Below are positions 9,601 through 18,143 of a stretch of DNA of 64,000 nt, piece by piece. The stretch comes from Oscillospiraceae bacterium. Lineage in GTDB: Bacteria; Bacillota; Clostridia; Lachnospirales; Lachnospiraceae. The notes below the pieces were generated by a model. It saw nothing but the letters and a program-made list of their open reading frames with translations. It had not been told where the DNA came from and did no database searches. The position numbers were made by a program, and so were the translations under genes. Positions within the stretch are counted from its first letter, which is position 1, and each line of letters starts with the position of its first letter. The DNA is taken from positions 62,001 to 126,000 of the forward strand of contig JAETOO010000002.1 in NCBI GenBank assembly GCA_021771715.1. Direction: 5' to 3'.

Positions 9601-11394
9601 CCGCCCCTGCGCCGCTGTCACCTCTGCCTGTGCCGCACCCAGCCGCCCCTGCGCTGCCCCGAGCGCGTTTTCTGCAGCCTCCTGCTCGGCCTTCTTCTGG
9701 CTGATCTCCGCGGGGATCGCAGCCGCCCTCTGCTCACAGGCCGCCTCCTCCGCCGCCGCGTCCCGGCTCTCCTGCTCCAGCGCGGCGATCTCCTGCACCT
9801 TCGCCCCGTACGCCCGCTCGAGCCCTGCTACGGCCTGCTCCGCCTGCTGATACTGGACCTCTGCCGCGCGGTACTGTTCCATTCCGCTCTCATAGTCCGC
9901 CCAGGCTCCCGCCAGCTGTGCCGCGCCGGCCTCATACTGCTTCCGGCCCGCCGCAAGCTGCGCCTTCCCGGCCTCGTACTGCTGCCGGCCTGCCGCAAGC
10001 TGCGCCGCCTGCTCCTCATACTGCTGCCATCCCGCCGCAAGCTGCGCCGCCCCGTTCTCATACTGCCGCTGCCCTGCCGCAAGCTGCACCGCGCCCGCGT
10101 CGTACTCCTTCTGAGACGCGTTCAGCACAGCCTCGGCCTGGTCAAGCTGCTGCTCGCTCGCCTCCAGAAGCGCCAGCTGCTCCTCATACTGCTTCCGGCC
10201 GTCCGCGAGCTGCGTCTTCCCCGCGTCGAGCTGCGCCTGCGCGTCGTCCAGCTGCTTTTTCGCAGACTTCTCCTGCTCCCTGTATTCGGAGAGGCCGGAC
10301 CGGTACTCCTTCTCCCCCTGCTCCAGCTGTGAGACAGCATCCGCGATCTGCACGCGCGCATCCGCAAGCTTATCCTCGTTCTCGGCGAGCTCAGCCTCCC
10401 CGTCCGCGAGCTCCTGCTCTCCGTCCTCCAGCTCTTTTTTCGAATCCTCAAGCTGCTCCTTGCCCTCCGCGAGCTCGGACTCTCCCTCAGTCAGCTCAGA
10501 CTCGGCCTCAGCGAGCTCCGACTCGGCCTCCTTTTTCCCGTCGGCGAGCTCCTGCTTCGCGTCGGCCACCTCCTGCTTGCCGTCCGCTACCTCCTGCTTC
10601 GCATCGTCGATCTTCTCCTGCGCCTCCGCCATGACCTCGTCATACCGGATCTCGCAGCGCGCATCCCCGATGTCCTCGATCCGCGCAAAGACTGCATCCA
10701 CCAGATCCCAGTAGCCGTCCGTGTACGCGACCTCCTCCCGCGCGCCCGCCGCCTGCACATACGCGACGTGGTATACCTCCGAGTCAAACTCCTCCGGCAG
10801 CACGTAGACGAAGCCCTCGACGGAGCCGCTGCCCAGCGTCGTGCTCCCGCGCTCATACGCAACATAGCACGGGCTGTTCCCGATCCCGCTGACCCGGAAC
10901 TCCGTCCTGTGAAGCACGGTGTCCTCCTCGGAGGACACTTCAATCCGCAGCGTGTCGCCCACCCGGTAGCCGTGCTCCTGCGCATACACCGCATCCAGCA
11001 GACACTCTCCCGGCTGCGCGGGCACTTCCCCCTCCTCGCAGGAGAGCTCGTTGATCCCCTCGGTCATCGCCTCCACGTGCAGTACCTCCTGGATCTCACC
11101 CTCGCCGCAGTAGACATCCTCCATATAGCTGCCCACCGCCCTCTGCACGCCCTCGATCGCAGAGATCGCGTCGAGGTCGCTCTGCGTGATGCCGAGTGTG
11201 CCGAGCACCTTGATGTCCATCAACTGGTTCTCGTCAAAGTAATAGTCCCCCGTCGCGCGCATATCCGGCGCGGACGACTGGATCCCGGAAAAAAAGGCCA
11301 CTCCCATCGCCACAATAAAAAAGATCGAGAGAAACCGGTTCAGGCTCTTTTTTACTTCCATATGAAATTCTTTTCTCAGCGCCTTCTTTTTCAA
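6670..11394 (-). CDS. FtsX-family ABC permease with giant coiled-coil domain
   Basis: A 1574-residue membrane protein of the MacB/FtsX permease superfamily. One membrane helix lies near residues 19-38 (SIFFIVAMGVAFFSGI). An extracytoplasmic alpha/beta region reaches about residue 250, followed by an uninterrupted Ala/Glu/Gln/Lys-rich coiled coil (about 255-1012). The first FtsX domain then begins (DRLTNIAKVFPVIFFL), with a MacB-like loop and a second FtsX domain at the C-terminus (VMVVLIISAGMLAFVVLYNL). The coil shows heptads and, around nt 9900-10130, a 14-residue repeat (AAQLAAGRQQYEAG type). The start is TTG 11394 with an AGGG site; the KKKALRKEF N-terminus matches relatives better than the internal ATG. 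It is followed by the araD operon promoter and preceded by its ATPase gene. The substrate is unknown; lipid, peptide or envelope remodelling roles are all possible. Confidence 0.92.
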   Translation of the reverse strand: MKKKALRKEFHMEVKKSLNRFLSIFFIVAMGVAFFSGIQSSAPDMRATGDYYFDENQLMDIKVLGTLGITQSDLDAISAIEGVQRAVGSYMEDVYCGEGEIQEVLHVEAMTEGINELSCEEGEVPAQPGECLLDAVYAQEHGYRVGDTLRIEVSSEEDTVLHRTEFRVSGIGNSPCYVAYERGSTTLGSGSVEGFVYVLPEEFDSEVYHVAYVQAAGAREEVAYTDGYWDLVDAVFARIEDIGDARCEIRYDEVMAEAQEKIDDAKQEVADGKQEVADAKQELADGKKEAESELAEAESELTEGESELAEGKEQLEDSKKELEDGEQELADGEAELAENEDKLADARVQIADAVSQLEQGEKEYRSGLSEYREQEKSAKKQLDDAQAQLDAGKTQLADGRKQYEEQLALLEASEQQLDQAEAVLNASQKEYDAGAVQLAAGQRQYENGAAQLAAGWQQYEEQAAQLAAGRQQYEAGKAQLAAGRKQYEAGAAQLAGAWADYESGMEQYRAAEVQYQQAEQAVAGLERAYGAKVQEIAALEQESRDAAAEEAACEQRAAAIPAEISQKKAEQEAAENALGAAQGRLGAAQAEVTAAQGRLATAQTGLTNAQSALASAQAALDSANAALAEINNDPAATEEQRNQAAAAVASAQAARNAAQENVNTAQTSVNNEQAAVAGAQAAADAAQKEADRAASDARTAAAAVAALEAERDALPGKIQAAKDRAARASSDAEKKTQELPGDQAVIDAKRGELAQSRAQLDAQAATLAGSKAQLDAQTEVLAGTEAELSRQEKVLAETGAQLADGEAALAAAKAQLDGTEAQLAAAKSELDANSAALAEAKAQLESGWAELNAGKAQTASGREQLAAAARELEENEAKLTASQEQVDQGRKELKDAKGQLAAARRKLDTGWAELNASRSQLTDGESQLADGRTELADARRKLADGRQQIADAQKEIAENEQKLADGWADYEKGRQEAEDEIAEGEQKIRDAEEELADAEQKIADAEKELADLKYPKWYVYDRNELPDNAGFGDNADRLTNIAKVFPVIFFLVAALISLTTMTRMVEEERTQIGTMKALGYSKKDIAFKYLKYAFYATMGGSVFGVLVGEKILPWVIVNAYGILYQYLPKIVIPYDWGYGAIATGAALFCTMAATLSACFRELGAVPAQLMRPPTPKEGKRVLLEYVPFLWRRMSFTWKSTVRNLMRYKKRFLMTVIGIGGCMGLLLVGYGLRDSIMDVAVLQFEELQLYDAMVVCDTDLPKRESDEVAESLAGDSRVAAQKRFCMQKEEVKDAANERKEWTVYLYVPENLEDLDAFFCFRDRSTLEQYELTDEGVIVTEKIAKEFGVKAGDVLTLKTDEETVEFPVTAVCENYLNHYIYVTPALYEKAYGEAPEFNSVFYRTDGGEGHAQEIGREQLKKDVVLNVTYTKSLKDQLDNMLGALDIVMVVLIISAGMLAFVVLYNLNNININERKRELATLKVLGFFDGEVASYVYRENVLLTVIGAMLGIFIGKYLHLFIIQTVEVDMCMFGRTIKPWSYVIGTLFTFGFSIIVNFVMYYKLKRIDMVESLKSVE

Positions 11395-11430
11395 GCTATG
11401 TATCCCTGCCTCTCTGCCGTATGCTCTCCT

Positions 11431-12138
11431 CTACCACTCAATTTCTTCCACCGGTGTCGGATGCGGATTCAGACTCATGCTCGATACACGGCCGTTCTTG
11501 ATCTTTATTACGCGGTCCGCCATCGGCGTGATCGCCGTGTTGTGCGTGATCACGATGACCGTCATCCCCTTCTGCCGGCACATATCCTGCAGCAGCTTCA
11601 GGATCGATTTTCCCGTCTGGTAGTCGAGCGCGCCCGTCGGCTCGTCGCACAGCAGCAGTTTCGGGTTCTTCGCGAGCGCCCGCGCGATCGAGACGCGCTG
11701 CTGCTCCCCGCCGGAGAGCTGCGCCGGGAAGTTCCTCATGCGCTCTCCCAGGCCGACCTCCCGCAGAACCGTCGCCGCATTCAGCGGATTCTTGCAGATC
11801 TGCAGCGCCAGCTCCACATTCTCCAGCGCGGTCAGATTCGGGATCAGATTGTAAAACTGAAAGACAAAGCCGATATCGTCCCTCCGGTACCCGGTCAGCT
11901 TCCGCTGGCTGTACTTCGCGATATCCTTCCCGTCGACCAGCACCGTCCCGGAGCTCGCGGAGTCCATGCCGCCTAAAATGTTCAGCACCGTCGTCTTCCC
12001 CGCGCCGCTCGGCCCCACGATCACGACAAACTCGCCCTTCTGCACCTCAAAATCAATCCCGTCCACCGCATGGATCTCCACCTCGCCCATCCGGTAGATC
12101 TTCGTCACACGCTCCAGCTTCACATATGCGTCCTGCAT
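11431..12138 (-). CDS. ABC transporter ATP-binding protein (MacB/LolD type)
   Basis: A 235-residue cytoplasmic ATPase that would power the coiled-coil permease encoded 36 bases downstream. Walker [14 protein letters not shown]-loop [22 protein letters not shown], signature [15 protein letters not shown], Walker [13 protein letters not shown] and the switch His in VIVITHN are all intact. FQFYNLIP and the LDYQTG D-loop are typical of the LolD/MacB/FtsE branch used with FtsX-fold permeases. ATG 12138 has an AAGGAG site. No extracytoplasmic adaptor protein is encoded nearby; the permease's own coiled coil may do that job (inference). Confidence 0.95.
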   Translation of the reverse strand: MQDAYVKLERVTKIYRMGEVEIHAVDGIDFEVQKGEFVVIVGPSGAGKTTVLNILGGMDSASSGTVLVDGKDIAKYSQRKLTGYRRDDIGFVFQFYNLIPNLTALENVELALQICKNPLNAATVLREVGLGERMRNFPAQLSGGEQQRVSIARALAKNPKLLLCDEPTGALDYQTGKSILKLLQDMCRQKGMTVIVITHNTAITPMADRVIKIKNGRVSSMSLNPHPTPVEEIEW

Positions 12139-12220
12139 CCGAATTCTCCTTATGTATCAAAGCAGCGGTTCCCACGACCTGCCGTCCCGCTGCGCCGTTT
12201 GCTATGGTGTCATAATTCTT

Positions 12221-12249
12221 ATTTTACCGTCCCGCCACCGGTACTGCAA
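12221..12249 (-). promoter_or_regulatory. Probable promoter of the ABC transporter pair
   Basis: Minus strand TTGCAG (12244-12249), 17-base spacer, TAAAAT (12221-12226), about 83 bases before the ATPase start. It lies in the 306-base divergent intergenic region 12139-12444. The rest of that region shows only a possible -10 (TATAGT near 12340) for the rightward AAA ATPase gene and no open frame of interest. Confidence 0.6.
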
Positions 12250-12444
12250 TCATTTTATAAAAATTTAATTTAACCTCAGAGATAAAACCGGGGTTCCTCG
12301 TCAAAACAGACTAGAGCCGCTACCAAAAGTATGCTATAGTAGACGTATGACAAAATGCAAAGCGGAAGCCGATCTGGCCGCAAAAGGCAGCGCGATTTCG
12401 GAAGCCGATTCCATGCGGGTACCGGAACGTAGGTGGGAGGGCGA

Positions 12445-14049
12445 ATGGCAAAAGAATTTAACGTGACAGGCATATGCCTGCCTAAGCTTCACTATATGGT
12501 GCCACTGGAGGGCAGACTTGAGCAGATCAGCCGTCTGGTAAAGAAAGGGGACTATTTTGTGATTAACCGCGGAAGACAGTACGGAAAAACGACACTTCTT
12601 CGCGGGTTGAAGGATTATCTCAAAAAAGAGTACCTTGTGATCAGCATGGACTTTCAGGCCTTCGAGGAGGCAAAGTTCGAAAACAGCGTGGTCTTTTCGA
12701 AAGCATTTTCCCAATACTTTATTCAGCTCGCGGGCAGTATGCGTCCGAATCCGGACAACCGGCTGCAACGGCTGTTCCTGGACTGGAAGGGTGCGATGCA
12801 GGACGAGAAGGGCTCCTTCTCACTTTTTGAACTGTTTTTTTATCTGCGTGAGTTCTGTGCACTGGCCCCCAGGCCGGTTGTATTAATGATTGACGAAGTG
12901 GATTCTGCGTCAAATAATCAGGTGTTTTTAGATTTTCTTGCGCAGATGCGCAGACAGTACCTGGAACGAGACGAGACGGTCACGTTTCAGTCTGTAATTC
13001 TGGCCGGCGTGTACGACATCCGCAACCTGAAGCAAAAAATTCGCTCCGAGAATCACCACAAGACAAACAGCCCCTGGAACATTGCGGCTCCCTTCGAGGT
13101 GGATCTGAATTTTTCAGCAGAGGATATCTCAAAAATGCTGGCCGAGTACGAGGGCGATTACCGTACCGGAATGGACCTGTCGGATGTATCCCGGGAAATT
13201 TTTGACTATACGTCCGGCTATCCTTATCTCGTCTCGGAGCTCTGCAGGCTGATAGACGAAAAAGTTGCCGGCACACCGGAATACCACGACAGAACGGCTG
13301 CGTGGACCAGGCAGGGCATTCTCGCCGCACTGCGAATGCTGCTTCTGGAAAAAAATATGCTCTTTGATTCCCTGGCACACAAGCTGGAGGATTACCCGGA
13401 GCTGCAGGACATGATCTTCTCGCTCCTGTTCACCGGAAAAACCATCGCGTACAGCCAGATGAATCCCGCGATCGACCTTGCCATGATGTTCGGATTTGTA
13501 AAGCGGGACAATGCCAGGGTAGTCATCGCAAACCGCATTTTTGAAACGGTGCTCTACAACATGTATTTATCCAATGAGGAATTAAAGGGCAGCGCGCTCT
13601 ACCGCTCCTCGCTGCAGGATAAAAATCAGTTTCTCGTCGGCGGACATCTGAATATGCGCCTAGTATTGGAAAAATTTGTCGAACATTTCACAGAGCTCTA
13701 TTCGGACTGTGAGGACAGATTTATCGAGGACACCGGACGGCGCTACTTTTTGCTGTATCTGAGACCGATTATCAACGGAACCGGGAACTACTATATCGAG
13801 GCCCGAACCAGGGATCTTCGCAGGACAGATGTGATTGTGGATTACAACGGAGAGCAGTTCGTCGTGGAATTGAAGATCTGGCATGGAGAAGAGTATCATC
13901 AGCGCGGCGAGGCGCAGCTGCTTGGCTATCTGGAGGATTATCATCTGAAAAAAGGATACATGATCAGCTTCAATTTTAATAAGAAAAAACAGACCGGCGT
14001 ATTTGAGCGGTGGATCAACGGGCGGCTGCTTCTGGAAGCGGTCGTATAG
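12445..14049 (+). CDS. AAA ATPase with C-terminal PD-(D/E)XK-type domain
   Basis: A 534-residue cytoplasmic protein. The N-terminal STAND/AAA-like ATPase carries the variant P-loop NRGRQYGKTTLLR (about residues 40-52) and a Walker B-like VVLMIDEVDS. The C-terminal domain contains RTDVIVDYNGEQFVVELKIW, the D...ExK arrangement of PD-(D/E)XK nuclease-like folds found on this family. Such proteins are abundant in Bacteroidetes and Clostridia, often in many copies per genome; their function is not established, and mobile-element or defence links are speculative. Start ATG 12445 is chosen over GTG 12433 because GGGAGGG lies between them. It is a single gene, ending in a strong terminator. Confidence 0.85.
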   Translation: MAKEFNVTGICLPKLHYMVPLEGRLEQISRLVKKGDYFVINRGRQYGKTTLLRGLKDYLKKEYLVISMDFQAFEEAKFENSVVFSKAFSQYFIQLAGSMRPNPDNRLQRLFLDWKGAMQDEKGSFSLFELFFYLREFCALAPRPVVLMIDEVDSASNNQVFLDFLAQMRRQYLERDETVTFQSVILAGVYDIRNLKQKIRSENHHKTNSPWNIAAPFEVDLNFSAEDISKMLAEYEGDYRTGMDLSDVSREIFDYTSGYPYLVSELCRLIDEKVAGTPEYHDRTAAWTRQGILAALRMLLLEKNMLFDSLAHKLEDYPELQDMIFSLLFTGKTIAYSQMNPAIDLAMMFGFVKRDNARVVIANRIFETVLYNMYLSNEELKGSALYRSSLQDKNQFLVGGHLNMRLVLEKFVEHFTELYSDCEDRFIEDTGRRYFLLYLRPIINGTGNYYIEARTRDLRRTDVIVDYNGEQFVVELKIWHGEEYHQRGEAQLLGYLEDYHLKKGYMISFNFNKKKQTGVFERWINGRLLLEAVV

Positions 14050-14078
14050 CGAGATTACACCCAAAGCGCCTCTGCTCA

Positions 14079-14120
14079 AAAAGGAGGGCACTGCAAACGC
14101 GATGCAGATGCCCTCCTTTT
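14079..14120. terminator. Bidirectional terminator
   Basis: AAGGAGGGCA plus CTGCA pairs with TGCAG plus TGCCCTCCTT (about 14081-14120, one bulge), with a T run after it on the plus strand and TTTTT on the minus strand. It separates the convergent AAA ATPase and citrate synthase genes. Confidence 0.9.
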
Positions 14121-14126
14121 TTCTCT

Positions 14127-15497
14127 TTATTCCCGCTCCTCGAGCGGCACGTACATTCTGTGGTGTCCTACGTACTTGTACGCCGGGCGGATCAGTTTGC
14201 CCTCGTTTACGAGCTCCTCGATCCGGTGCGCGGACCAGCCGGCGATACGCGACATCGCGAAGATCGGTGTGAACATCTGTCTCGGGATGCCCAGCATCGA
14301 GTACACGAAGCCGCTGTAGAAATCGACATTGCAGCAGATCGGCTTGTGCAGGTTCTTGTGGTGGGTCAACAGATCCGACGCGAGGTTCTCGACGCGCTCA
14401 TACAGGGAGAACTCCTTTGTCAGCCCCTTCTCCTCGGAGAGGCTTCTCGCGTACTCCTTCAGGATCACGGCACGCGGGTCGGACAGCGTGTAGACCGCGT
14501 GGCCCATGCCGTAGATCAGACCGCTGCCGTCGAAAGCCTCCTTGCTCACGATCTTTCTCAGGTACGCATAGATCTCCCGGTCGTCCTCCCAGTCGCTCAC
14601 ATGCGCCTTGATATCCTCAAACATATTCTCGACCTTCAGGTTCGCGCCGCCGTGCCGCGGTCCCTTCAGGGAGCCAAGCGAGGCTGCCACGGCTGAGTAC
14701 GTATCCGTACCGGTCGAGGAGACCACGTGGGTCGTGAAGGTGGAGTTGTTACCGCCGCCGTGCTCCGCGTGGATCACAAGCGCGATGTCGAGCACGCGCG
14801 CCTCCAGCTCTGTGTACTGCCCGTCGCTTCTCAGGATCCGCAGAATATTCTCCGCCGTCGAGAGCTCCGGATCCGGGTAGCGGATCACAAGGCTCCGGTC
14901 GTTGTGGTAGTGCTGGTACGCGTGGTATGCGTACACCGAGATCAGCGGCATCGTCGCGATCAGCGTCAGCGCCTGCCGCAGCACATTCGGAATCGAGATG
15001 TCGTCCGGGTTGTCGTCGTACGAGTAGAGCGTCAGCACACTCCGCTGCAGCGCGTTCATGATATCCATGCTCGGCGCCTTCATAATAACGTCGCGGACAA
15101 ATTTGCTCGGGAGCTCGCGGTACTGATTCAGGATCTCGATAAACTCCTTCAGCTGCCTCTGGTTCGGCAGCGCGCCGAACAGCAGCAGGTACGTGATCTC
15201 CTCAAAATTGAACTTCCGCGTGTTGAAGCCTTCCTTCAGGTCCATGACGTTGTAGCCCTGGAAATACAGTTCCCCTTCACACGGTGTCTTCTTTCCCTGG
15301 ACATTCTTGAAGCCCATGACATCCGAAATCTCCGTCAGTCCCGTCAGCACACCTTTACCGTCGGACTCACGCAGGCCGCGCTTGACATCGTACTCCTCAT
15401 ACAGATTCAGGTCGAGCGCGCCGGAAATCATACAGTATTTCACGAGCTGATTGAGCCGCTCGTCCCTTGTCTTCCTGTCAATATCACTGTGCACCAT
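14127..15497 (-). CDS. gltA: Citrate synthase
   Basis: Condenses oxaloacetate and acetyl-CoA to citrate. The active-site elements are visible: HAEHGGGNNSTFTTHVV with the catalytic His, GPRHGGAN with the second His, and an Asp/Arg-containing C-terminal segment (CNVDFYSGFVYSMLGIP). At about 456 residues it matches the clostridial/Firmicutes form. ATG 15497 (MVHSDIDRK) lies nine bases after GGAGG; the ATG at 15503 is only about three bases from it and less likely. It appears monocistronic. No aconitase or isocitrate dehydrogenase gene lies in the window, so it probably serves glutamate synthesis (inference). Confidence 0.95.
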   Translation of the reverse strand: MVHSDIDRKTRDERLNQLVKYCMISGALDLNLYEEYDVKRGLRESDGKGVLTGLTEISDVMGFKNVQGKKTPCEGELYFQGYNVMDLKEGFNTRKFNFEEITYLLLFGALPNQRQLKEFIEILNQYRELPSKFVRDVIMKAPSMDIMNALQRSVLTLYSYDDNPDDISIPNVLRQALTLIATMPLISVYAYHAYQHYHNDRSLVIRYPDPELSTAENILRILRSDGQYTELEARVLDIALVIHAEHGGGNNSTFTTHVVSSTGTDTYSAVAASLGSLKGPRHGGANLKVENMFEDIKAHVSDWEDDREIYAYLRKIVSKEAFDGSGLIYGMGHAVYTLSDPRAVILKEYARSLSEEKGLTKEFSLYERVENLASDLLTHHKNLHKPICCNVDFYSGFVYSMLGIPRQMFTPIFAMSRIAGWSAHRIEELVNEGKLIRPAYKYVGHHRMYVPLEERE

Positions 15498-15590
15498 ATG
15501 CATATTCCTCCCTCTGATTTCTGCCCGCCAGACCTGCCCCGCTCAAGACGCGCAAGCTGGATTTTCTGGCACCCTCTGGTTACACTCTCT

Positions 15591-17300
15591 TTACTCCTGT
15601 GCCTCCATCTTCTTCAGCAAGAACTGAATGTTCTGGCTCTCCACAGCGCTGAACACACTGTCGTCGAAATGATCCGCATCCACGGTTCCCTGATACCAGG
15701 ACTTGCCCTCAAAATAGCTCTGGATGCTCTCCGTTGCAAATTTCCTGCCGTGCCTTGCGTAGATCTCATTGATCGCCATCTGCAGATCATCGTAGGACAT
15801 GTCTGTCACATCGCCGTCGGTCAGGGCTCTCGTCGAGCTCTCCGCCAGGATGTAGTCGTTTCCGGCCATCTGCTGTCCTGCCGCCTCTGTCTGGGCCGGC
15901 TGCTCCGTCATGATATGGATTGCCTCCGTCTCCTTTGGCCCCTCCCCTGTCACCAGAATCCGGATGTTTGCGCGAATCTGCTCCAGGTCTCCACTCATCT
16001 GCACGTACTCGTTTTTCACCGCCTCATTCTCGGGCGGAAACTGCACATCCGTCGGAAGCACGAAAATGTACGCCGCACCGCCGCCCGCGCCGAGCTCCTG
16101 ATAGTTCGGGAGGTTGCGATAGGAGGTGTCTGTGTATTTGCCGATCGTAAACAAGGTACCGTTATAATTCTGCGTCCTCGAAGCCTGCTGGTAGAACACG
16201 TAATTGCTGCCGCTCTGCGTGATCCCGTACTTTCCTTTCCAGCTCGCCGGGAGCGTCACGGTGAACTCCTTGTAGTCCAGCGTGATATCCTGCTGCGGCT
16301 CTGTCTGCACCGTCTGTGCCGGCGCTGCGGTCTGCGGCTCCTGCTTCTGCGTGGCCGCGGTCTGCGTCTCACCGCCGCCGTCCAGGATCGAGATCACATT
16401 ATTCTGTTTGTTCTGCCCGGCGTCCGTCTGGAGTCCGGAGGTCTGCATCGCCACACGGTTCTCGCTGCTGTGGTCCTTCGTCCGCCCGATCAGCCAGAAA
16501 ATGCCGAAGGTCAGAAGCGCGATGATCAATACCGCGATCAAACCGAGCAGCACGTACTGAACCGGCGTGAACGTATGCCCCTCGTCCTCGGCCTCCCTCT
16601 GCTCCCGCTCCCACGACTGCTCCCAGTCGCTGCCGACATTTTCCTGCCGGTAGCGGGCGCGCTGCTGCTGCTCCTGCCGAATCTTCTCATACTCCGCCGC
16701 CCGGTCGTAGTCCCTGCGCGGCGCATCGCCCTGACGCGGGCGGCGATCCGGGTTCTGCGGCACATTGCCCTGATAATCGCGCCGGTCGCCAGCCTCCGGG
16801 GACATTTCATCCTGCCGAACGCGGCGGTCCGGGTTCTGTGGCATTTCGCCCTGGCGGCCACGACGATTCAGATTCTGCGGTATCTCACCTTGGTGGCCGT
16901 AACGATCCGGGTTCTGTCGTATCTCACCCTGTTGAACGCCGCGATCCGAATCCTGCGATGCTTCGCCCTGCCGCACACGCCTTTCCTGATTCGGCGGTAC
17001 CTCACCCCGGCGCACGCGCCGCTCCGGATTCTGCGGCGTCCTGCCCTGGTGGGCGCGTTCCTCCCGGCTCTGCAGCGGCTGGCTCTGGCGGGCACGTTCC
17101 TCCCGGCTCTGCGGCGGCTCACCCTGGCGGGCGCGTACCGTCTCCTGCGACACTCTCGCATGCTCCCTGCGCGGAGTAAATACCTGCCCGGGCTCCTCGC
17201 CCGGAGTCCCGCTCTCTACAGGCGCTCCGCAGTTCTCGCAAAACCGGCTGTCCGGCGTAAGCTCATACCCGCATCTTTTGCATCGTAATCCTTCCCTCAT
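15591..17300 (-). CDS. Zinc-ribbon, Arg/Gln-repeat, single-pass membrane protein with YARHG domain
   Basis: The 569-residue protein has a modular layout. An N-terminal zinc ribbon has two Cys-x2-Cys pairs (CKRCGYEL and FCENCG). A long polar region (about residues 45-210) consists of roughly ten 13-residue repeats of the type NPDRRVRQGEMPQ. One membrane helix follows (about 240-265, VLLGLIAVLIIALLTFGIFW), then a Ser/Thr/Gln-rich stalk, an extracytoplasmic globular domain, and a C-terminal YARHG domain (NEIYARHGRKF...YFEGKSWY). YARHG domains are extracellular and of unknown binding specificity. The cytosolic repeat tail in front of the membrane helix is unusual. A good GGAG site precedes ATG 17300. 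Function unknown; cell-envelope sensing is a guess. Confidence 0.85.
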   Translation of the reverse strand: MREGLRCKRCGYELTPDSRFCENCGAPVESGTPGEEPGQVFTPRREHARVSQETVRARQGEPPQSREERARQSQPLQSREERAHQGRTPQNPERRVRRGEVPPNQERRVRQGEASQDSDRGVQQGEIRQNPDRYGHQGEIPQNLNRRGRQGEMPQNPDRRVRQDEMSPEAGDRRDYQGNVPQNPDRRPRQGDAPRRDYDRAAEYEKIRQEQQQRARYRQENVGSDWEQSWEREQREAEDEGHTFTPVQYVLLGLIAVLIIALLTFGIFWLIGRTKDHSSENRVAMQTSGLQTDAGQNKQNNVISILDGGGETQTAATQKQEPQTAAPAQTVQTEPQQDITLDYKEFTVTLPASWKGKYGITQSGSNYVFYQQASRTQNYNGTLFTIGKYTDTSYRNLPNYQELGAGGGAAYIFVLPTDVQFPPENEAVKNEYVQMSGDLEQIRANIRILVTGEGPKETEAIHIMTEQPAQTEAAGQQMAGNDYILAESSTRALTDGDVTDMSYDDLQMAINEIYARHGRKFATESIQSYFEGKSWYQGTVDADHFDDSVFSAVESQNIQFLLKKMEAQE

Positions 17301-17346
17301 AGCTCCACTCCGTTATCCTGTGTTTCCTATTATTTCCTGTTATTCC

Positions 17347-17862
17347 CTATGATTCCCTGTGCGCTGTCCCTTTCCCGTACCGCCTCAGATAACCGGCTGC
17401 CTGCTCCATCCTCTCTGCGGCGACCGAGTAGTAGGACCACCGTCCGTGTCTGCGGCAGCTCACAATCCCCGCCTCGCACAGCACCTTCATGTGGTGAGAC
17501 AGCGTCGACTGCACAATGCTCAGACTTTTCAAAAGCTCCGCCGCGCAGAGCTCCCGCTCCTCGAGAAGGCCCAGAATCCTGAGCCGCACCGGATCCCCCA
17601 GTGCCCGGAAGAGTAAGGATGCCTGCTCCTCCTGCAGCTCTCCTTCTCCGTCCAAAAGCACTTGCCTTGACCCATCTGGCTCTGACGCCCACATGCGCTC
17701 TCCAAAACCACGCTTCTCGTCGGAAGGTTTCTGCTCTGTAAAAACACTCTGCTCCGCCTTCTCTTTTTTCTTCTTCTTTTTACCCTTTTTCTGCTTCTCT
17801 TCTTCCCGTCGCTTCTCCTGTTTTTCCTGCTTCTCCTGCTTCTTCTTTTTCTTTTCCTTCAT
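17347..17862 (-). CDS. ArsR-family HTH regulator with Lys/Glu-rich N-terminus
   Basis: The C-terminal 110 residues form a typical ArsR winged helix (LFRALGDPVRLRILGLLEE, then LSHHMKVLCEAGIVSCRRHGRWSYYSV). The metal-binding ELCVCDL-type cysteine box is replaced by ELCAAELL, so it is probably a non-metal sensor. From ATG 17862 the protein would begin with about 56 residues that are mostly Lys, Glu and Gln. An internal ATG at 17694 (MWASEPDG) has a better ribosome binding site (GGAG, five bases) and would give a normal 115-residue ArsR protein. Both are possible; the extension may be untranslated. It ends 47 bases before the YARHG gene. Confidence 0.78.
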   Translation of the reverse strand: MKEKKKKKQEKQEKQEKRREEEKQKKGKKKKKKEKAEQSVFTEQKPSDEKRGFGERMWASEPDGSRQVLLDGEGELQEEQASLLFRALGDPVRLRILGLLEERELCAAELLKSLSIVQSTLSHHMKVLCEAGIVSCRRHGRWSYYSVAAERMEQAAGYLRRYGKGTAHRES

Positions 17863-17985
17863 GGCTTCACCCGCTTCCGCCTGCTGCCTCTTCCGCAGCG
17901 CTCCAAACCACTTGGCACAACCGCGGGCCTGCCCCTTTTAAGCTTACAGAACCCGAGCAGGCAAACATACCCTGTGCCTGTTCTA

Positions 17986-18143
17986 TGCCGCCGCATGCGG
18001 CACCCCATCATTGTAGTTAAATACCCCGCTGCAAGCAACGGGGTATTTGACCCTCGCAGCAGTCGCCAAATATCCATGCAAGCATGGCTACTTGGCTCGT
18101 TGCTCGCGGGAATAAACGGAGCAGACATAAGCCGTGCTGCTCC
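17986..18143. repeat. Hairpin-rich intergenic block
   Basis: The 458-base gap 17863-18320 has no credible gene. It contains serial inverted repeats: GCCGCATGCGGC (17990-18001), AATACCCCG/CGGGGTATT (18020-18047), CCATGC/GCATGG (18074-18087) within GCCAA/TTGGC, and GGAGCAG/CTGCTCC (18118-18143). The style resembles the block after mutS2, but the sequence differs. The AATACCCCG hairpin has no T tract, so it is not an obvious terminator. Confidence 0.65.

Noticed and set aside
14727-17288. Long plus-strand open frame of 853 codons
   Set aside because: It spans the antisense of citrate synthase and the YARHG gene, with Arg/His/Leu-rich composition typical of the opposite strand of GC-rich genes.
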